Notes: generated from the letters alone by a model not told the origin. 64,000 bases of DNA from Phyllobacterium sp. 628 (GCF_014189505.1 NZ_CP050301.1:1309501-1373500), one strand, 5' to 3'. Positions 45,483-53,592 are shown, numbered from the stretch's first letter. A program made the numbers and translations.

Positions 45483-46232
45483 ATGCAACTCGTCTATCCG
45501 GGAGAGTGGATGCTTAACGATGATTTTGAATACCGCATTTCACGAATTGGCCTTCCCGAAGATGGTGTGCATCCCACTGCCGAACAACTAGCATTTGCGC
45601 GGGGCCACCTACCATCGAGTTTTGTCGATTTTCTGGAACAATTCGGTTTTGGCAATTACTTCGACCGTGGTGTCCAATTTGTTGATCCGCAAAGATTTCG
45701 TGCCGTTCTAGCGCTCATTTTTAAGGCGGATCCCGATTTCAATCACAACGACTGCCACGTCATCTCATACTCCGCTTTTGGAAAGCTAAAGGTCTGGTCT
45801 GAACGGCATTGGCTCGTCACGATTGACCTGCTTCAATATCAGATCTGGTGCCATAAGTTGTTCGCAACCGAATTTAAGGCGCCATCGTTGCCGTCGATGG
45901 CTATCAGGCAAATCACCGCAGATTCAACGGCTCATAGCCTTCTGCCGCGGGAAAAAGATGACCGTGAATGCTGGGATTTCCATCAAAAACCTATGTTTTC
46001 CCAATGCATAAAACAACATGGCCCCCTTCAAGAGGGAGAGTGTTTTGGTTTTGTCCCTTCCCTGGGTCTGCTAGGCTTTGAAAGCCCGCTTCGCGTGGTC
46101 GAGAATGTCAAACGGTTTCAGGCATTGGAACATTCTGCCATGACTGCGCAGATGAAACCGTTCTTTTTGACCCGCATGTCAAGCCAAGGCTATGAATACA
46201 AGCGTGAGATTGGTGCTCCTCAAACCGAATAA
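45483..46232 (+). CDS. GAD-like/DUF1851 domain immunity-type protein
   Basis: A 249-aa protein, 10 bp after the PoNi gene. The N-terminal GAD-like part contains LAFARGHLPSSFVDFLEQFGFGNYFDRGVQFVDP. The C-terminal DUF1851 part contains GECFGFVPSLGLLGFESPLRVVENVKRFQALEH. This two-domain pair is known from T6SS immunity proteins such as Tdi1 of Agrobacterium, partner of the Tde1 DNase. No Tde-type toxin is present in the window, so it is again an orphan. Length is normal and the frame intact. Confidence 0.8.
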   Translation: MQLVYPGEWMLNDDFEYRISRIGLPEDGVHPTAEQLAFARGHLPSSFVDFLEQFGFGNYFDRGVQFVDPQRFRAVLALIFKADPDFNHNDCHVISYSAFGKLKVWSERHWLVTIDLLQYQIWCHKLFATEFKAPSLPSMAIRQITADSTAHSLLPREKDDRECWDFHQKPMFSQCIKQHGPLQEGECFGFVPSLGLLGFESPLRVVENVKRFQALEHSAMTAQMKPFFLTRMSSQGYEYKREIGAPQTE

Positions 46233-46292
46233 TATACAGATATGCGAAAACCTTATTGCATAATCGCCGCAGTAACATTTTCTGCACAAAAT

Positions 46293-46400
46293 AAGGTTGG
46301 TTTGATAGATCGTCAGCCGATTGACCGCATTGGTGGCAGACTTGCATTTGAACCGCTGTTGCAAAGCCAGGCAGCTTTCCGTCGGCACTCAGGGAACTGA
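46293..46400 (+). pseudogene. Degraded fragment of a second PoNi (DUF1911) gene
   Basis: Translation of 46299-46400 reads GLIDRQPIDRIGGRLAFEPL then LQSQ and stops at a TGA. It aligns with GLIDRQSVDRLGGKSAFEPL of the intact PoNi gene 1.1 kb upstream. Neither the N-terminal helices nor the YFGYWCFEAA end is present around it, so only about 35 codons of a former paralog survive. Confidence 0.75.
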
Positions 46401-46425
46401 TTAAAACAGGTGATGGATAGCAAAA

Positions 46426-47067
46426 ATGGCTACACTTGAAGATTGGAAAGTAAAGCTTGCGGGCCACAGTGGTTTGGAGAAGAGCGAGTTTGCTGATTTA
46501 ATTCCACGCGATGGCAATGAGCAGTTTATGCAGGAAGCATTTGCGACGCTGCCTAATGGACAAATCTTGATTGAGCGCATCAAGCGGTTGTTGAGCGAGA
46601 ACGACAATTCTGGGCTCTACGTCATTCCGAAGAAAGAGAACCATAGGCCAGAGACCGAAATAACCACAATGTTGCGCGCGTGTTGTACGAACGTGGCCAA
46701 TTATCTTGATCAAATCAGCAATCCAGAACTGGCATCACACGCTCGCAATGACAAGATTCAGGTCGTATACACAAATGATGCATTCTACCAAGCCATTCAC
46801 GATGAGCCTTTCCCTCACTCTGAGGCACTGGCCGAAGTTGAATACCAGTTCATAGTCTGGATGAACAAAATCGGAAAATACATGTTTCCTTTGAACGAGG
46901 CTATATTGGGGCTCACGAAATACCCAGCTGTAACGCGATATTTGCTCGAAGATGTCGTTGGTTTCCCTCTTGAGCACAAGCCATATTATGATCTGTGGAA
47001 AGCTGGCGGCGACGTTTATTTCTTTGCCGATCGCATACTGATGCTGTGCGAATATGGGAAAGCATAA
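46426..47067 (+). CDS. Unknown protein in the immunity array
   Basis: A 213-aa, probably cytoplasmic, mostly helical protein starting MATLEDWKVKLAGHSGLEKSE. It has an aromatic-rich region (FIVWMNKIGKYMFPLNEAI) and an end with YYDLWKAGGDVYFFADRILM. No family is recognised and there is no signal peptide or membrane segment. It lies among immunity genes, is AT-rich and has the usual immunity-protein size. An immunity role is an inference from context only. Confidence 0.6.
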   Translation: MATLEDWKVKLAGHSGLEKSEFADLIPRDGNEQFMQEAFATLPNGQILIERIKRLLSENDNSGLYVIPKKENHRPETEITTMLRACCTNVANYLDQISNPELASHARNDKIQVVYTNDAFYQAIHDEPFPHSEALAEVEYQFIVWMNKIGKYMFPLNEAILGLTKYPAVTRYLLEDVVGFPLEHKPYYDLWKAGGDVYFFADRILMLCEYGKA

Positions 47068-47273
47068 AGTTATCAATGAGCTGTGCCATTTTATGCGTTG
47101 CAACGCACTCCTGACCACTTTGTTTTAAGTGAATTTCCGCAGGTCAGGGTAAAACTATCCTTGCAAGAACCTGGGCCAAAACGTCTCGATAACACCCCAG
47201 CACTCAGCGATAAGTCAGCACATACTTTTAGGGGTTTAGAATAATGAGTTCTGGTATTTAGGAGTTAATTTAT

Positions 47274-48254
47274 ATGACTACACCGTCCGAACTTCGCTCC
47301 ATCGTTGCTTCGATATTTCCGAAGTGGCTGGAGAGTTCAAAAAATGTTCCACATCAATTGGATATAGATGATTTAAAAGAGTGGCTGGAAGACGGAGATG
47401 ATCACCGATATTCTATTGGACGATATCAGTATCAAATTTCGCATTATAAATTGAAGGAATATATCGTTGCCGCGCTTAATGGAGGCTCAGATGCCAATGA
47501 ACTTGGCTTGATCGCATTGCTGTCGATGCGCGGGTTTATATATAGCGTTGCTGTACAAGATAAGAATACCAACAGTGGCATTTCATTTCAAAACTATAGC
47601 AACACGTTGGCGCTTCTGATCACGGTGGGCTGGCGGGAGCAGGCGGAACTCTATGCACGGTATGGCTTAGAACAACTTGCGCGCTTCGGCATAAAACGCG
47701 GCAATTATGCGGGCGGAGCGCTTGGTATAGGTGTTACGTTTGACCAGACATTTCCGTATTTCATGATGGACCTAGCCAAGGACTGGCTTGGGGCCAATAT
47801 AAGCACTTTGACAACATACAGGCAGGACGAAATCCCCGATCTGGGCGGATGGTCGGAGCTTTTCCAAAATTGGCGCGAACATAATCTGGAAAAGTTCAAC
47901 GATATTCTCAACAGAGCAGCAGATTTTCATGTTGAGCAGAGCCATGACATGGTCGAACAAGGCCGGGACGATGACCCGGATTATGTCCTGAAACACTTCG
48001 AGATCGAAGAGGACAAGTACTGGATATTCCCGGTTCTGCTTTTGGCTGTGCTAAGGTTGCGAGAGTGGGAAGGCATCAAAAACCCCGAACTGACGCACGA
48101 CCTTTTCTGGGTCAGTCCCCTAGGCCGGTTGCCAGAGATTCCTCCTGTACCATCGGACCAATTCTATGATGCTGTCGATGCAAAATTCAGGAAAATGTTT
48201 CCGGCGACGCCGACGCTCGCTGATTTACCACGGCTACGCTCAGAACAGTCCTGA
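47274..48254 (+). CDS. Unknown helical protein, candidate immunity protein
   Basis: A 326-aa soluble protein starting MTTPSELRSIVASIFPKWLE. Central parts are helical with LIALLSMRGFIYSVAVQ and EQAELYARYGLEQLARFG, and there is a later YWIFPVLLLAVLRLREW segment. The helix pattern and the late hydrophobic block recall PoNi-type proteins loosely, but the DUF1911 signature is absent. It is the last gene of the immunity array, 207 bp after the previous gene and 233 bp before module 2. No function is assigned beyond context. Confidence 0.6.
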   Translation: MTTPSELRSIVASIFPKWLESSKNVPHQLDIDDLKEWLEDGDDHRYSIGRYQYQISHYKLKEYIVAALNGGSDANELGLIALLSMRGFIYSVAVQDKNTNSGISFQNYSNTLALLITVGWREQAELYARYGLEQLARFGIKRGNYAGGALGIGVTFDQTFPYFMMDLAKDWLGANISTLTTYRQDEIPDLGGWSELFQNWREHNLEKFNDILNRAADFHVEQSHDMVEQGRDDDPDYVLKHFEIEEDKYWIFPVLLLAVLRLREWEGIKNPELTHDLFWVSPLGRLPEIPPVPSDQFYDAVDAKFRKMFPATPTLADLPRLRSEQS

Positions 48255-48486
48255 AAACTACCTATGAATTACTCAGGTGCAACCATAGCCGCGACTTTTA
48301 TGAGGTGCGCTTGTATTGATTTGTCGCGAAATCCTTCGGCATTTGCGGACAGGATACAATAACCGGATTGTACCTCTGTCTGACCGTTTGACCCGGGTTG
48401 CGGGCTGTGATTGAGTGGGATTTCGGTACTATAAACTTGAGATGTTTCGCAGTTATTCTGACCGTCGGGGCTGATAGGAGAACAAC

Positions 48487-48738
48487 GTGAACGACAAGCC
48501 TAAGTTTGACAAACTGAACGCAAGTTCGCACGGCACGGCGAACGATGCATGGTCTTCGCTGATGGCGCTGGCAAGGTTGATCTCGGTCAATGAGACGACG
48601 GGAACGTTGACAATCCAGAACGGCAAGTCGCGCATCGTGCTGCGTCAAGACGGTATGATTACCATTGAAGGCGAAACGATCAGGCAATTGGCCGCTCGCA
48701 ATATTGTCCTTGATGCCGGCGTTATCGATCTCAACTGA
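48487..48738 (+). CDS. Detached VgrG-tip-like small protein
   Basis: An 83-aa protein whose C-terminal half (TGTLTIQNGKSRIVLRQDG and MITIEGETIRQLAARNIVL, ending AGVIDLN) mirrors the last residues of the VgrG at 40068 (GKSRILMERNGTITLEG, ending AGKINWN). It looks like a beta-helix needle tip freed from VgrG, or a shortened DUF3540-type protein, which often accompanies DUF2169. The GTG at 48487 is preceded by AGGAGAAC. It is 12 bp from the DUF2169 gene, so it heads module 2. Confidence 0.65.
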   Translation: MNDKPKFDKLNASSHGTANDAWSSLMALARLISVNETTGTLTIQNGKSRIVLRQDGMITIEGETIRQLAARNIVLDAGVIDLN

Positions 48739-48749
48739 GTATATCCGCA

Positions 48750-49772
48750 ATGTGGGACGTCACCAACCGGACACCCTTTTCCGAACAGGGCTATTTCGCG
48801 CGCGACAGGCATGGCGCGGAGCATTGGGTCATCGCGGTTCGGGGATCATTCTCAGTGCTCAAGAGCGGGCTGGTGGAGCTGTCAGATGCGCCGGGCCCCG
48901 TGAGGCTGGTACCGACCTACAGGAAGGAAGATGCTGCGGAATTGACAGCTGAAACAGACATTTCTCCGTTTCGGCCCCAAACCGATTTTACAGTTCAGGG
49001 CTTTGCCTGCGCCCCGGATATGGCCGCCGTGAGACAGCTGCCCGTGCGCGTCTCGGTCAACAATGTTCACAAACACGCAGTGGCGTTCGGTCAGCGCCGT
49101 CTGAATGTTTCGCGGAACGGCGCCGCTATTTCCAGCCCCGAGGAATTTGGCGGTGTCGCTCTGACGTGGAAGAACAGTCTTGGCGGTGCCGATCCGTTTG
49201 ATCAGCGCGAAGGTGCCGAACCGCTTTCGCATAATCCGATTGGGACCGGCTGGACGGCTTCCTGGGGGAAGCTCGCCTCAGGGTCGGAAATCGCGCTGCC
49301 TTTGATCGAGAATCCCGCGAACCTGATAAGCTATGACCGGCCGCTGCCAAAACCGCATGGTTTTGGTCCGCTTCAACCGGCCTGGGAGCCAAGGCGCAGT
49401 CACGCCGGGACCTATGATGAAAAGTGGCGCGCAACGAAAGCCCCGCTGCTTCCGGATGACTTTTCCGATCGTTTTTACCAGTCTGCACCCCAGGACCAGA
49501 TATTTGATATGAAAGGTGGAGAAACCATCGAAGCCGAAGGGTTGCACCCGGACGGCATTTTCTCGTTTCGTCTGCCGCAAATCGTGCTGCGCGCCACCAC
49601 ATGGATGGGACAATCGGCATCTGAGACGCGGTTCCGTCTGATCGCTGTTACCTTGAATACGAAAGACAAGCGGATCGATATGGTCTGGAACTCAACAGTT
49701 CCGTGTAATGGACGCGATACGGCAATAAGGAATTGCAGTGTCATCCTGAAGCAAATGGCGGGAGTGACCTGA
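48750..49772 (+). CDS. DUF2169 domain T6SS adaptor-type protein
   Basis: A 340-aa protein: NRTPFSEQGYFARDRHGAEHWVIAVRG at the start, then LTWKNSLGGADPFDQREG, NPIGTGWTAS, IENPANLISYDRPLPKPHGFGPL, AWEPRRSHAGTYDEKW and LPDDFSDRFYQSAPQDQ. This is the full DUF2169 pattern. Such proteins are encoded next to PAAR-like (DUF4150) effectors and are thought to help place them on VgrG. The stop overlaps the ATG of the next gene by one base (TGATG), so they are coupled. Confidence 0.9.
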   Translation: MWDVTNRTPFSEQGYFARDRHGAEHWVIAVRGSFSVLKSGLVELSDAPGPVRLVPTYRKEDAAELTAETDISPFRPQTDFTVQGFACAPDMAAVRQLPVRVSVNNVHKHAVAFGQRRLNVSRNGAAISSPEEFGGVALTWKNSLGGADPFDQREGAEPLSHNPIGTGWTASWGKLASGSEIALPLIENPANLISYDRPLPKPHGFGPLQPAWEPRRSHAGTYDEKWRATKAPLLPDDFSDRFYQSAPQDQIFDMKGGETIEAEGLHPDGIFSFRLPQIVLRATTWMGQSASETRFRLIAVTLNTKDKRIDMVWNSTVPCNGRDTAIRNCSVILKQMAGVT

Positions 49773-50809
49773 TGGTCGGATCGCTCGCCGGTATTCGCGC
49801 CCTCGGCGTATGCTGCCCTCTGGGCATGTCATTCAAGGAAACGGCCGAATCCTATCGGCAGGGTGAGCGCAATTTTGTAAAATCCTCCGATGTGATAGGG
49901 CCAGACGGTTTGCCTGTCCGCATTGCCTGCGTCTTCGCCTTTGGTAAACCGCGCAATTTTGAGCTGCGTTTGCAACGGCTGTTCGAGGCGGCCGTTGACG
50001 ACTTGAAATCACAACTGCCCGAGAATGCCGAACGGGCTGATCTGCGATTGCTGGTTCCCGACTGGTTCATGGAAAATCCCTTGCGCGAGCCGCTGCAAAG
50101 CTGGATCCTTGAACAGTTTGGCAATTGGTTTGCCACAGTAACCTTTCTTTCCGGCAAGGAGACCGTCTTCCTGGTGGAACTGGCGCTCGCTCTCCAGTCG
50201 GTCAATGATGGAAACTGCAACAGCTGCTTTGTCGGAGCCCTCGATAGTTTGATGCACGCTGAATTCATCGACATTCTGGCGCTGCAGGACCGCCTTCTGA
50301 CTAAGGACAACCCGCATGGCGTTATCCCCGGCGAAGGTGCAGTCATTGCTTATGTCACGCCTGGTGAGCAAGGGATAAATGGCAATCTGGGTACGGTGCT
50401 TGCTGCCTATCGGGGGTTTGAGGAGGAAAATTTCAGACAACCGCAAGGTATCCTTGGCCGGGGGCTTGCCAAGCCATTGACGCTCGCACTGCGTGATTGG
50501 CAGCCCGACCGGTTCATGGTCAATCTCAATGGCGAGCGGTGGCGTTCGGAAGACTTGTCTTTTGCGCTCTCGGCGTCGCCGTCACTGCCGGATCATCTGG
50601 CTGGGGATTTTGAAACGCCGCCGCTTTATTGCGGGGAATGCGGTGTTGTAACGGACGCGATCATGACCGCGCTGTCGCTCGTTCCCCCGCCCGACATGTC
50701 GGAAGACCTGTCTTCCAAAAGTGTTATCACGCATATTGCCATCAGCCAGCGCAGCGGGTTGCGCTGTGTCGGCGTCACAGAGCGTTACGTGGGGGAGAAT
50801 CCGGTGTGA
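49772..50809 (+). CDS. Thiolase/ketoacyl-synthase-fold protein of the DUF2169 cassette
   Basis: A 345-aa protein with ketoacyl-synthase-fold features: an N-terminal ALGVCCPLGMSFKETAESYRQG, a central NSCFVGALDSLMHAEFIDILALQDRLLT and PHGVIPGEGAVIAYVTPG. The usual nucleophile motif (TACSSS-like) is missing; the matching position reads GKETVFLVELALALQ without a Cys. It is therefore probably a non-catalytic scaffold. Related proteins recur beside DUF2169 and DUF4150 in T6SS clusters, with unknown function. The frame overlaps both neighbours by 1 and 4 bp. Confidence 0.75.
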   Translation: MVGSLAGIRALGVCCPLGMSFKETAESYRQGERNFVKSSDVIGPDGLPVRIACVFAFGKPRNFELRLQRLFEAAVDDLKSQLPENAERADLRLLVPDWFMENPLREPLQSWILEQFGNWFATVTFLSGKETVFLVELALALQSVNDGNCNSCFVGALDSLMHAEFIDILALQDRLLTKDNPHGVIPGEGAVIAYVTPGEQGINGNLGTVLAAYRGFEEENFRQPQGILGRGLAKPLTLALRDWQPDRFMVNLNGERWRSEDLSFALSASPSLPDHLAGDFETPPLYCGECGVVTDAIMTALSLVPPPDMSEDLSSKSVITHIAISQRSGLRCVGVTERYVGENPV

Positions 50810-51843
50810 ACGAGACAGTCGCGATCAACGGCATAACCCTGTGCCACAAAAATTCCACCGGTTGGGTTCGTTCCACATTGCCGGATGTCTGCAAGAGCCC
50901 GACAATACCGGTGCCCTATACAAATATCGCGTTTGCCCGGGATCTCGCCAAGGGCACAACGACCGTGCTTTCACACGGCGGAGCGATGAATGGTATCAAG
51001 GGCTCGGAGTTCTCGATATCCTATGGCGATGAGCCCGGAGTTGGCGGCGGTGTGATATCAGGCGTCAACAAACACCGTGCGACCTTTTTGTCCTGGTCGC
51101 CGAATGTTTTCATGGAAGGCAAGCCGGTCACCCGGCTTACCGACCGCATGTTGATGAACAAGGGCAATACGATTTCCGCAGGCGGGTACTATACTGGACC
51201 AGTGACAGGACCAGACAAACCTCTGCTTGATATTTTGTGCAATATCGCATGTGAGTGCAAGGTAGCCGGTACCGCCCAGCAAACCTGTGTCGATCTGGCC
51301 GTCAAGGCAATGCCGCACACGCCGCAAAACGGCATTTTCTCCGAAGTGACGTTCGATCCCTCAGGCAAGATGTACACCATGCCCGACGGCACGCCGATGA
51401 CCCGCATGGGTGTTCCGGGCTCGCGGCTGGATGTTATTGCCGTTGCGGGCGGACAGCCGGTCAGCTTTGTCGAAATGAAATTCCCCGGCGACCGGTTCAG
51501 AGGCAGTCAACGGTCCCGCTATCAGGCGATCGCGGCACAAAATGGCAAACAACTGAACGAAATTACCGTTGCTACGGATTGCCTTTGCACCGATTCGAAA
51601 CCGGAGCCGGTGAAGGTCCCGGCAACGGAAGAAGAGAAGAAAGAAGCACCCGCCAGCGCCGGACTGACGACGGGAGAGAAGGTGGCTGTAGGGGCAGGGG
51701 GCCTTGCGGTGGTCGGTGCGATCGCCTGCATTGTTCTGGAACCTTGCGGAGCGATTGTCGCCGGTGGAGCGGCCACTGCTGCAGCGGCGACGGCGGCATT
51801 TTTAGGTATCGGTACCTTGGTCACAGCCGCGGCTGGTTCATGA
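50806..51843 (+). CDS. PAAR-like (DUF4150) T6SS effector with VRR-Nuc nuclease domain
   Basis: A 345-aa protein from the GTG at 50806 (GTGA overlap with the previous gene). Residues about 1-150 are a DUF4150 PAAR-like tip domain (LPDVCKSPTIPVPYTNIA, VFMEGKPVTRLTDRMLMNKG). Residues about 165-260 match VRR-Nuc, a PD-(D/E)XK nuclease fold: VPGSRLDVIAV with the Asp, FVEMKFPGDRFRGSQ with the ExK, then the Q/Y helix. T6SS VRR-Nuc effectors (TseV type) cut branched DNA in target cells. The C-terminus (about 290-345) is unusually hydrophobic Gly/Ala-rich sequence. The DUF3396 gene downstream is the expected immunity partner. Confidence 0.88.
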   Translation: MNETVAINGITLCHKNSTGWVRSTLPDVCKSPTIPVPYTNIAFARDLAKGTTTVLSHGGAMNGIKGSEFSISYGDEPGVGGGVISGVNKHRATFLSWSPNVFMEGKPVTRLTDRMLMNKGNTISAGGYYTGPVTGPDKPLLDILCNIACECKVAGTAQQTCVDLAVKAMPHTPQNGIFSEVTFDPSGKMYTMPDGTPMTRMGVPGSRLDVIAVAGGQPVSFVEMKFPGDRFRGSQRSRYQAIAAQNGKQLNEITVATDCLCTDSKPEPVKVPATEEEKKEAPASAGLTTGEKVAVGAGGLAVVGAIACIVLEPCGAIVAGGAATAAAATAAFLGIGTLVTAAAGS

Positions 51844-51862
51844 TGTTGAAAAGGAGAGATTG

Positions 51863-52876
51863 GTGAACGCATCCGACCATGGGCGCAGTGAGGCGAAGCA
51901 AGCGGCTATCGCGGAGCTGGATCACCTCGAAATAAGGGATAATCAGGGCAATGTGGCGGCTCGCATCGGATATTGCGTTACCCTGTTTTTTGACCAGGGC
52001 GGCACACTTCCAAAGCGCATGGCTGCATTCAATATCTATAAGCAGTATTGCCATCTGTTCGTAGATCATCTGAGCCATTATCAGGCCCCCGGTTCTGATA
52101 GCGTTCGCCGGCTTAAAGACCTGTCTTTCCTCGAGAGCAGTGCGTCAAAACTCGAAAAAATTCCGGAAAAGGAACCTGTCGATTTTGCAGTTTTCTCCCA
52201 CGGGCCGACGGGAAAAGGCGGGGAAGACGATGGTGTGGGCCATTTTGGTTTCGCAGCCAGCTGTGTGGCTCCCGATAAGCCCGGCGAGCTCATGCCAGTT
52301 GATAGATCCTCGATCTCGGCGTTTATATCGGCAGGCTGGGTAATAAAACATGGTCACGCGCGTTTGCTTGAATTGGTGCGCGATTGGAGCTCGCAGCTGG
52401 AGCCCTTGCATGGCTTTTGCGGTTTGAGTATCCTGTTTGATATCATCTATGGCAGCACTGCCACGAAACTTCATGCTTTTCCTTATCTCAAGCGGTTTCC
52501 CGGTCTGCATTGCGGCGACAGCAGTATGTTTACCGTCGAAATTCAGCCCCATAACAGTCAATACCTTTTTACGACCAACTGGCTGACTGTCCTGTCGGCG
52601 GATTTTTCCCACAGAGTGGGTGGGGTGGAAAAATTGGCGGCGGCTATGGGAGAGACGTGTCCCATTCACGAATATAGTGGGGGGATCATCATTCAGGCAG
52701 GCGACCAGGCTCAAATCGGTGACGTTAACCGGGGTTTGGTCATCGACGATTATCGGCGCGTCGCGAGTGCGGTAAAGCCAATTCGTTTCGAAGATTACAA
52801 GATTGGCCTTTTTCCCGTTCCGGAGCCGCTGGATGCCCTTGAAGAAACCATGGAATGGATAAGCCGGTTTGACTAG
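51863..52876 (+). CDS. DUF3396 type VI immunity protein (TsiV-like)
   Basis: A 337-aa protein: RIGYCVTLFFDQGGTLPKRMAAF, FSHGPTGKGGEDDGVGHFGF, HGFCGLSILFDI and TNWLTVLSADFSHRVGGVEKL. This matches DUF3396, the immunity family paired with VRR-Nuc (TseV) effectors. It therefore probably binds and blocks the nuclease encoded just upstream. Start: the GTG at 51863 with AAGGAG 6 nt before it; a TTG sits one codon earlier. It is the last gene of the island. Confidence 0.88.
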   Translation: MNASDHGRSEAKQAAIAELDHLEIRDNQGNVAARIGYCVTLFFDQGGTLPKRMAAFNIYKQYCHLFVDHLSHYQAPGSDSVRRLKDLSFLESSASKLEKIPEKEPVDFAVFSHGPTGKGGEDDGVGHFGFAASCVAPDKPGELMPVDRSSISAFISAGWVIKHGHARLLELVRDWSSQLEPLHGFCGLSILFDIIYGSTATKLHAFPYLKRFPGLHCGDSSMFTVEIQPHNSQYLFTTNWLTVLSADFSHRVGGVEKLAAAMGETCPIHEYSGGIIIQAGDQAQIGDVNRGLVIDDYRRVASAVKPIRFEDYKIGLFPVPEPLDALEETMEWISRFD

Positions 52877-53165
52877 ACCGTGCACTCGTCAATCTGATTG
52901 AAATGCTATGCGGCCATTTGTTTGGATACGATGAGCAAAGGCAATGACAATGCGTTTCATTGTGAGGCTTTGCAGTTTTATTTTCGAGGTAAGGACGTAA
53001 GTCTCAGAGAATAACGATTCGGGCAAAATATTTGCCGGCAGCATTTAAAAAACGCGAGCCTTTGCCTACTACTGGAAATTTGGAATTCGTGGCGAACGTC
53101 GCAACCTTAGAACGATCAAAAGTCCCCTTGAGTGCAAGGACTTCAACGATTTCAAATAGATGGGA
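52877..53165. other. Right border of the T6SS island
   Basis: This 289-bp gap lies between the DUF3396 gene and tRNA-Thr. It has no convincing gene. A minus-strand frame (53004-53210) runs through the tRNA and is not supported. No direct repeat of the tRNA 3' end was found on the left side of the island, so integration at this tRNA cannot be shown. Confidence 0.4.
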
Positions 53166-53240
53166 TGGTGCTGCGAGAGAGGATTGAACTCTCGACCTCT
53201 CCATTACCAATGGAGTGCTCTACCACTGAGCTACCGCAGC
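53166..53240 (-). tRNA. tRNA-Thr (anticodon GGT)
   Basis: The minus strand gives acceptor GCTGCGG pairing with its 3' partner, D-arm TAGCTCAGTGGTAGAGCA, anticodon stem CTCCA/TGGAG with loop TTGGTAA, T-arm with GTTCAATCC and an encoded CCA. Confidence 0.93.
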
Positions 53241-53394
53241 TGATTTGCGAACGCGGCGGACTTCTGCCATATCATTGCTCAAATCGCAAGCAAGCATTCG
53301 TAATCTCTTTGGCAAAATAACACTATTGCCCAAAAGCCCTGTATTCATGTGGATAAAAGTCCCATTTGCCGGGCCTGGACTGGAAAGACAGAAT

Positions 53395-53592
53395 ATGACG
53401 TCGCCGTCTTCGAAAAACCCGAATTCCGAACAATCAAGTCGTGAAAAGCGGCGTTCCGAGCAGTTGCGGGCGAATCTGGCGCGGCGAAAGCACCAAACCC
53501 GCTCACGCCGTTCGGGGGAGGCAGATGAACGCGACGAGGGAATCACTGCAGCCGAAAAGTTGCCTTCAGATACCGCATCTTCGGAATCATGA
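53395..53592 (+). CDS. Small basic conserved protein upstream of murA
   Basis: A 65-aa, highly charged protein from the ATG at 53395: SSREKRRSEQLRANLARRKHQTRSRR, then a more acidic tail. The LRANLARRKxQxR core matches a short hypothetical protein I recall immediately upstream of murA in Rhizobiales. The frame is open much further upstream, but only this start gives the conserved form. Function is unknown; the Arg-rich helix suggests nucleic-acid or ribosome contact. Confidence 0.6.
   Translation: MTSPSSKNPNSEQSSREKRRSEQLRANLARRKHQTRSRRSGEADERDEGITAAEKLPSDTASSES

Noticed and set aside
53004..53210. Minus-strand frame running through tRNA-Thr
   Set aside because: It spans most of the tRNA and has no family match; reading through a tRNA is typical of chance frames.
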